Origin: Streptomyces sulfonofaciens
Lineage (GTDB): Bacteria; Actinomycetota; Actinomycetes; Streptomycetales; Streptomycetaceae
DNA length: 64,000 nucleotides
Assembly: GCF_014656295.1 (NCBI RefSeq)
Contig: NZ_BNCD01000007.1
Span: 1 to 64,000 of the forward strand
Direction: 5' to 3'
Part shown: in pieces, positions 59,833-64,000 of the stretch
How the letters are laid out: the number at the start of each line of letters is the position of its first letter
Position numbering within the stretch: position 1 is the stretch's first letter
Translations under genes and position numbers: made by a program
Notes under the pieces: model-generated
The model's database searches: none
Seen by the model: the letters and a program-made list of their open reading frames with translations, nothing else
Told to the model about the DNA's origin: nothing

Positions 59833-60846
59833 ATGGACGCGGGTCACAAGCGCGATCTCGAAGAGAAGGTCCGCAGCGGCGAACGGCTGGCCCACGAGGA
59901 CGGCGTCGCGCTCCACGAGTCGGACGACCTGGCCTGGCTCGGCGGCCTGGCCCACGAGGTGCGCACCCGCAGGCACGGCGACGCCGGGTACTTCACCGTC
60001 AGCCGCGGCCTCACCCTGACGGGCGGCGCCGAGGAGGCCGTGCGGCACGCGGCGGGCCTGGCGGCGGAGGGCGTGCGCGAGCTGCGCATCACGGCCGGCC
60101 CCGACCTGCCCTGGGAGCGGCACCCGGAAGCGCTGCGCGCGCTGGGAAGTGCCCTGCCCCATCTCGCCCTGAAGGCGTTCACGGCCGCGGACGTCCAGCG
60201 CTTCGAGCGGGCGTCCGCCCTGTCCGCGTCCGACGTCCTGGATGCACTGGTCGACGCCGGCCTTGAGTCGTTCACCGGCGGGACCGGGGGTGCGGGGCGA
60301 ACCGCCGCAGGCGAGACCTCCTGGGAGGACTTCTCGCGCATCCACCGCCTCGCCCACGCCAAGGGCCTGAAGACGCCCTGCACCCTGCTCCAGGGCCGCG
60401 GCGAGGAGCCCGCGCACGGCGTCGAGCACCTGCTGCGGCTGCGTGACCTCCAGGACGAGACCGGCGGGTTTCGGGTGTTCGCCCCGCTGCGCCCGGCAGA
60501 GGGCGGCTCCGTCACCGGTGCCGAGGTCCTGAGGACGTTCGCGGTCTCCCGGCTGCTCCTCGACAACGTCCCGCACATCGCGGTCTGCCGGGCGACGCAC
60601 GGCGAGCGGGCGGCGATGCTGGCGCTCCAGCACGGCGCGGACGAGGTGGATCTCTCCTTCACCGGTTTTGACGCCTCCGGCACCGCGGACGACACCGGTG
60701 CGGCGCCCACGCGCGAGGACCTGCTCGACCTGATCCGGGACGCCGGCTTCCGGCCCGTCGAACGGGACGGCCGGTACGAGGTCGTACAGGTGTACGAGGG
60801 TGCGGATCCCGGGCGCAGGGACGCGCCGCAGCCGATGCGGGTCTGA
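59833..60846 (+). CDS. MqnE-like protein lacking the radical-SAM cysteines (probable pseudoenzyme)
   Basis: A 337-residue homologue of aminofutalosine synthase MqnE. N-terminal EEKVRSGERLAHEDGVALHE, SDDLAWLGGLAHEVRTR, mid SDVLDALVDAGLESFTGG, KGLKTPCTLLQG, LRLRDLQDETGGF, AVSRLLLDNVPHI and EDLLDLIRDAGFRPVERDGRYEV match true MqnE closely. But where MqnE has CxxxCxxC (N-M-T-N-x-C...) this protein jumps from SRGLTLTGG to AEEAVRHAAG, a loss of roughly 22 residues. The catalytic segments around FDWEVRQ, RYQHDF and the substrate loop are also shortened or replaced. It cannot bind a [4Fe-4S]-SAM centre. The frame is open and the protein looks selected, so it may have a new role. ATG 59833; 59815 possible. 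Confidence 0.82.
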   Translation: MDAGHKRDLEEKVRSGERLAHEDGVALHESDDLAWLGGLAHEVRTRRHGDAGYFTVSRGLTLTGGAEEAVRHAAGLAAEGVRELRITAGPDLPWERHPEALRALGSALPHLALKAFTAADVQRFERASALSASDVLDALVDAGLESFTGGTGGAGRTAAGETSWEDFSRIHRLAHAKGLKTPCTLLQGRGEEPAHGVEHLLRLRDLQDETGGFRVFAPLRPAEGGSVTGAEVLRTFAVSRLLLDNVPHIAVCRATHGERAAMLALQHGADEVDLSFTGFDASGTADDTGAAPTREDLLDLIRDAGFRPVERDGRYEVVQVYEGADPGRRDAPQPMRV

Positions 60847-60865
60847 GCGTTCCGCGCGGCGTTCG

Positions 60866-60917
60866 GCTGCGGGTGCTGCGGGTGCTGCGGGTGCTGCGGG
60901 TGCTGCGGGTGCTGCGG
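60866..60917. repeat. 9-bp tandem repeat GGTGCTGCG, about 5.7 copies
   Basis: Consecutive copies of a nonamer in the gap between the convergent mqnE-like and HATPase genes. A likely slippage locus. Confidence 0.85.
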
Positions 60918-60939
60918 TGGTCGGCGGTGGTCGGCGTGT

Positions 60940-61365
60940 TCATCCGCTCGGGTGCAGCGGCAGACCGGCGATGACGGATGTGCCGCGGACGGGTCGCGGC
61001 CGCACGGTCCAGGCCGCGGCGAGGTGGTCGACGAGGACGAGGCCCCGGCCGCTCTCGCACCCGGCGTCCGGGTGTGCCACGGCGGGGGTGCGTGCGTCTT
61101 CGTGCGCCGCGGGGTCGGAGACGGCGAGCCAGTAGTGGCCGTCCGCGGGCCAGAGGACGAGTTCGACGAGGTCGTCGTCGCGGTTGCCGGTGCCGTGCCG
61201 GATGGCGTTGGTGACCAGCTCCGAGGTCAACAGGCCCAGTTCGTCCGTGAGGCGGGGCCGCAGATCCTGTGGCAGGGCGTCGGCGACGGCCCGCCGGGCC
61301 CGCGGTACGGACACCGGGTGGGCGGGGAAGCGCCAGTGCGCGGGTACGACGGGGATCTCGGGCAT
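60940..61365 (-). CDS. HATPase_c ATP-binding regulator (anti-sigma/SpoIIAB-like)
   Basis: A 141-residue single-domain GHKL ATPase. N-box: LLTSELVTNAIRHGTG; G1: LAVSDPAAHED; G2: ESGRGLVLVDHLAAAW. No phosphate-receiver or histidine kinase domain. It is the small streptomycete type that accompanies WhiJ-like XRE proteins and DUF397 proteins, as here, and probably antagonises a sigma factor or partner by binding. ATG 61365 with GGAG 6 bases upstream; divergent from the XRE gene. Confidence 0.83.
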   Translation of the reverse strand: MPEIPVVPAHWRFPAHPVSVPRARRAVADALPQDLRPRLTDELGLLTSELVTNAIRHGTGNRDDDLVELVLWPADGHYWLAVSDPAAHEDARTPAVAHPDAGCESGRGLVLVDHLAAAWTVRPRPVRGTSVIAGLPLHPSG

Positions 61366-61542
61366 GGCGAACTCCGTTGTGTGCGTACGGATGGGGATCG
61401 CCGGTGGCCTGCCGCCCTGGTCGCGGGCACACCCGTCCCAGGGCGGACGGGCAGCACCGCGCGGTGCGCTTCCGGCTGTTGCCTTGTGTAGCGTGCGGTG
61501 ACTGAACGCTAGCGCGCAGGCTGGCCACTTGCCATGGTTTCG

Positions 61543-61557
61543 GTGGCACATTGCCAC
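61543..61557. promoter_or_regulatory. 15-bp palindrome in divergent HATPase-XRE promoter
   Basis: GTGGCACATTGCCAC: 6-bp arms around a CAT centre, with a second TTGCCA nearby (61529-61534). It is a good candidate operator for the adjacent XRE regulator, 39 bases before its start. Confidence 0.5.
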
Positions 61558-61595
61558 GATAGAGTGGGCGGCCAGAAGAGGGAGGACGGCACTTG

Positions 61596-62441
61596 ATGCG
61601 CAGCGCACCTACGGAACGTCAGCAGCGCCTCGGGGCTGAGCTGCGAAAACTCCGCGTCGCGGCAGGGGTGAGCACGCAGTACGCGGCCGGCCTGCTGGGT
61701 CTGGACCGAGCGAAGATCTCCAATATGGAGGCCGGTACGTGGGTCACCAGTGCGGAGCGAGTGCGGACACTGGCCAGTAACTACGACTGCTCGGACCATG
61801 CCTACGTCGAGGCTCTGGCGGCGCTGGCAGAGGAGAAGGAGTCCGGTTGGTGGGAGCAGTACCGCGGGACTCTGCCGCCGGGACTTCTCGACATCGCCGA
61901 GCTTGAGTGGCATGCCAAGCGCGTGCTCACGGGACAGATCGTCCATCTGCCGGGCCTGCTGAGTACCGAGGAGTACGCCCGGGCCGTGTTCGACGCGGGG
62001 CTACCGCCCATGTCCCGCCTGGAGGTGGAGTTGCGGGTGAAGCACCGGATGGAGCGGCAGCGGGTGCTGGACGAGCCGAAGTCCCTGCCCTACGCGGGCT
62101 ATGTTCACGAGGCGGCGCTCCGCATGCAGTTCGGAGGCCGCAAGGTCACTCGGGCTCAACTCCGGTACCTGTGCGTCGTGTCCGAACGCGACAACATCAC
62201 TCTGCGCGTCATTCCCGTGGGATGTGACGGCTTCCCGGGCGCAGGGCACGCCCTCCTGTACGCCGAAGGCCCCGTACCGCAGCTCGACACGGTGCAACTG
62301 GATTCCACGCACGGCCCCGAGTTCACTCACGCCGAAGCTCAACTCGCCAAGTACCGTGCCCACCTCGCGTGGATGGACGAGCATTCACTTGCCCCCGAGG
62401 CGTCTCGTGACTTCATCCATGCCATTGCCCGCGACCTGTGA
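61596..62441 (+). CDS. XRE family regulator with DUF5753 domain (WhiJ-like)
   Basis: A 281-residue protein. The N-terminal Cro/XRE HTH (about residues 10-65) has LGAELRKLRVAAGVSTQYAAGLLGLDRAKISNMEAG. The C-terminal DUF5753 domain (about 95-270) has QIVHLPGLLSTEEYARAVF, EVELRVKHRMERQRVL, YVHEAALRMQFGG and FPGAGHALLYAEGPVP. Streptomycetes carry dozens of such WhiJ-like proteins, usually next to a DUF397 gene and a HATPase gene. They control differentiation and antibiotic synthesis in studied cases. ATG 61596 with GGAGG; a TTG three bases earlier is possible. Confidence 0.9.
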   Translation: MRSAPTERQQRLGAELRKLRVAAGVSTQYAAGLLGLDRAKISNMEAGTWVTSAERVRTLASNYDCSDHAYVEALAALAEEKESGWWEQYRGTLPPGLLDIAELEWHAKRVLTGQIVHLPGLLSTEEYARAVFDAGLPPMSRLEVELRVKHRMERQRVLDEPKSLPYAGYVHEAALRMQFGGRKVTRAQLRYLCVVSERDNITLRVIPVGCDGFPGAGHALLYAEGPVPQLDTVQLDSTHGPEFTHAEAQLAKYRAHLAWMDEHSLAPEASRDFIHAIARDL

Positions 62442-62449
62442 GGAGTTCC

Positions 62450-62641
62450 ATGCCCGACATCGTCTGGGAAGCGCCCTTCTGCGCCGAGGGAAACAACTGC
62501 TTCCGCATAGGCACCGACCTCGAAGGCAACGCCTACATAGCCGTCAACGGTCAGGAGGACCGCTGTCTGACCGACTCCGTGGAGGCTCTGCGCGCCCTGA
62601 TAGCCGACATCAAGGCGGGCAAGGCCGATCACCTGCTGTGA
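62450..62641 (+). CDS. DUF397-like small protein, partner of the XRE regulator
   Basis: A 63-residue protein starting 8 bases after the XRE stop, with GAGGAG 5 bases before ATG 62450. Sequence: WEAPFCAEGNNCFRIGTDLE-like opening, GNAYIAVNGQEDRCLTDS, then an amphipathic helix EALRALIADIKAGKAD. The pattern (Trp start, central C, beta-hairpin, terminal helix ending KAGxxD) is that of DUF397, though divergent. DUF397 proteins usually pair with WhiJ-like proteins and may act as antitoxin-like or modulating partners. Three genes 60940-62641 make the usual trio. Confidence 0.75.
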   Translation: MPDIVWEAPFCAEGNNCFRIGTDLEGNAYIAVNGQEDRCLTDSVEALRALIADIKAGKADHLL

Positions 62642-62768
62642 TTCGGCAGCCGCGGCACGTTCCGCCGGTGGCCGCGCTCCGGTGATCGCCGACGTGACAC
62701 CCCCTGCCCCCGGGGCAGCCGCCCGGCACGGTGGGTGAGGGGGGCCGTTGCGCGGGTACCCGCCCCGC

Positions 62769-63461
62769 ATGGCTGATGGGGACAAAACCGCCGGCGCACG
62801 CGGCGGGGCGGGCGCGGAGCCCGAGGAGGCGTACACCGCCGAGCCCTTCGTGCCGCGGCGCGGCGGGCTCGCCGCGCTGCGCAGGGCCGCCGCCGGCTGC
62901 CGCGGCTGTCCGCTGCACCGCGACGCCACGCGCACGGTCTTCGGCGAGGGCGACACCAGCGCCCGGGTGCTGCTGATCGGCGAGCAACCCGGCGACCAGG
63001 AGGACCGGCAGGGCAAGCCCTTCGTGGGGCCCGCGGGCCGGGTGCTGGACCGCGCTCTCGACGAGGCCGGCATCGACCCCGGCCAGACGTACGTCACCAA
63101 CGCCGTCAAGCACTTCAAGTTCAGCCGCGACCCCGCGCACGGCAAGCGCCGCATCCACAAGCCGCCCACCCTGCGTGAGATGTCCGCGTGCGGACCCTGG
63201 CTCGCCGCGGAGCTGGCCCTCGTCGAGCCGGAGGTCGTCGTCGTGCTCGGGGCGACGGCGGGCAAGGCGCTGCTCGGGTCGTCCTTCCGGGTGACCAGGC
63301 AGCGCGGGGCGCTCATGGAGGAGGACGTGCACGGCCGCACCGAACGGCTGGTCGCCACCATCCACCCGTCCGCCGTTCTGCGCGCGGACAAGGACGACCG
63401 GGACGCGGTGTACGGGGGGCTCCTCGCGGATCTGGAGGTGGCGGCGCGGGCACTGGGGTGA
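62769..63461 (+). CDS. udgX: UdgX-type uracil-DNA glycosylase (covalent uracil-DNA binder)
   Basis: A 230-residue UDG superfamily protein of the UdgX class. Motif A: LLIGEQPGDQEDRQGKPFVGPAG. The diagnostic KRRIH loop is at residues 127-131 in HGKRRIHKPP, with the histidine (H130) that in M. smegmatis UdgX bonds covalently to the deaminated site. Motif B: ATIHPSAVLR. [4Fe-4S] cysteines visible are C44, C47 (CRGC) and C141; a fourth ligand would have to be a non-cysteine, apparently as in other UdgX. ATG 62769; a TTG at 62748 has a better Shine-Dalgarno and would add seven residues. Confidence 0.9.
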   Translation: MADGDKTAGARGGAGAEPEEAYTAEPFVPRRGGLAALRRAAAGCRGCPLHRDATRTVFGEGDTSARVLLIGEQPGDQEDRQGKPFVGPAGRVLDRALDEAGIDPGQTYVTNAVKHFKFSRDPAHGKRRIHKPPTLREMSACGPWLAAELALVEPEVVVVLGATAGKALLGSSFRVTRQRGALMEEDVHGRTERLVATIHPSAVLRADKDDRDAVYGGLLADLEVAARALG

Positions 63462-63672
63462 GCGGGTACGGGCGGCTGCCCGCCCGGGCCGCGGTCGCGG
63501 CGGGCGCACGCGGCGCCGGGCCGGCGCGGGCCACCCGCCTCGGGGCGCCCCCCTCCCGCGTGCTTCACTGGACGGGCAGTACCCGATTCGAAGGCATTGC
63601 CCGCTTCGGACTCATTCGGAACGGGACGGACCGGATCGGAACGGGACACTCCGGAACGGAAGTCGGATTGAC

Positions 63673-64000
63673 ATGCTCCGCTACACGTTGATGCGCCTGG
63701 GGATCTTCGCGGGCTGCTTCCTGGCCGTCTGGGCCCTCGTCGTCACCGGTGTCGTCCCGCGCGGCCTCGGTGGCTCCAACTACCTGTGGGTCGCGCTGCT
63801 CGCCCTCGTGGTCTCCGCGCCCATCAGCTTCGTGGCGCTGCGCAAGGAGCGCGACCGGGCCTCCGAGCGCATCGTGGCCCGGGTGGACCGAGCCAAGGCC
63901 AGCATGGAGCGCAGCGCCAGCCAGGAGGACGCCGCGGACGACGCGGCACGCGCCCAGGGCGCGCAGGGCGGCCAGGCGCAGGGCGGCCGGCGGGCCCAGG
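63673..64000 (+). CDS. DUF4229 membrane protein (3' end beyond window)
   Basis: ATG 63673 opens a frame with no stop to the window end: 109 residues seen. Two N-terminal membrane helices (MLRYTLMRLGIFAGCFLAVWALV and YLWVALLALVVSAPISFVAL) are followed by a basic, then Ala/Gln-rich tail (KERDRASERIVARVDRAKASMER). This matches the DUF4229 family of small actinobacterial membrane proteins, function unknown. Upstream (63462-63672) is a short gap with repeated CGGAACGGGA elements. Confidence 0.75.
   Translation, partial: MLRYTLMRLGIFAGCFLAVWALVVTGVVPRGLGGSNYLWVALLALVVSAPISFVALRKERDRASERIVARVDRAKASMERSASQEDAADDAARAQGAQGGQAQGGRRAQ

Noticed and set aside
1..64000. Prophage, insertion sequences or integrative elements
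   Set aside because: No transposase, integrase, terminal inverted repeats, tRNA-linked attachment sites or phage structural genes were recognised; the accessory island at 21666-33701 has no visible mobility genes.

Overview
The window is a GC-rich (about 72-74% by eye) actinobacterial chromosome segment. Gene content points firmly to Streptomyces: the developmental sigma factor BldN with its membrane anti-sigma factor RsbN, the BldD-target regulator BdtA, the redox repressor Rex with a near-perfect operator, class I lysyl-tRNA synthetase, WhiJ-type regulators and the futalosine menaquinone genes. The species cannot be named from the sequence alone.

Layout. (1) 1-125: 3' end of a 5S rRNA gene and a strong terminator, the tail of an rRNA operon. 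(2) 149-3403: HAD phosphatase, MFS permease and an AcuC-type deacetylase, followed by about 1 kb without a gene. (3) 4459-21538: a core block whose order resembles the mycobacterial Rv0500A-Rv0512 region (from memory): bdtA, the 32-residue bS22 protein, epimerase, acyltransferase, HAD phosphatase, glutaredoxin-like protein and the tetrapyrrole genes hemA, hemC, hemD and hemB. In Streptomyces rsbN/bldN and rex are set into it. rex-hemA-hemC-hemD form a tightly overlapping operon behind a Rex operator. (4) 21666-33701: an accessory metabolic island between hemB and argS. It holds an AEC permease, a decayed D-tartrate-type locus (5' half of an enolase-superfamily dehydratase joined to the 3' half of a DctA transporter, plus a frameshift), its divergent GntR regulator, and an intact six-gene set: LysR, FAD oxidoreductase, IlvD-like dehydratase, MHS-type transporter and both aconitase X subunits. 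(5) 33812-46864: argS and lysS (divergent), DUF2637 membrane protein, two related lipoproteins, RtcB RNA ligase, an SDR operon, a ynfA remnant, a DinB/maleylpyruvate-isomerase-like protein and a glycosyltransferase. (6) 47416-60846: hemL, a phosphatase, the system II cytochrome c maturation genes (resA, ccdA, resB, ccsB), then UbiD-, UbiA- and UbiX-like menaquinone genes, an Lrp regulator and an MqnE-like protein. (7) 60940-64000: a WhiJ-like trio (HATPase, XRE/DUF5753, DUF397-like), UdgX and a DUF4229 protein cut by the window end.

How it fits together. Haem synthesis (hemACDB, hemL), haem delivery to c-type cytochromes (res/ccs) and menaquinone synthesis all serve respiration, and Rex ties the first of these to NADH/NAD+. 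BldD and sigma-BldN signals (an AGTGA-N18-TCACC repeat before bdtA; a CGTAAC-N17-CGTTGT promoter before rsbN) link the area to sporulation.

Most notable points: an MqnE homologue that has lost the radical-SAM cysteines while keeping an open frame; the aconitase X/IlvD/FAD/MHS/LysR cluster, a candidate uncharacterised hydroxy-acid pathway; the tartrate-locus deletion scar; and a cluster of four BldD-like palindromes at 47174-47362. Family assignments come from recognising motifs and sequences by eye; no database search was run.
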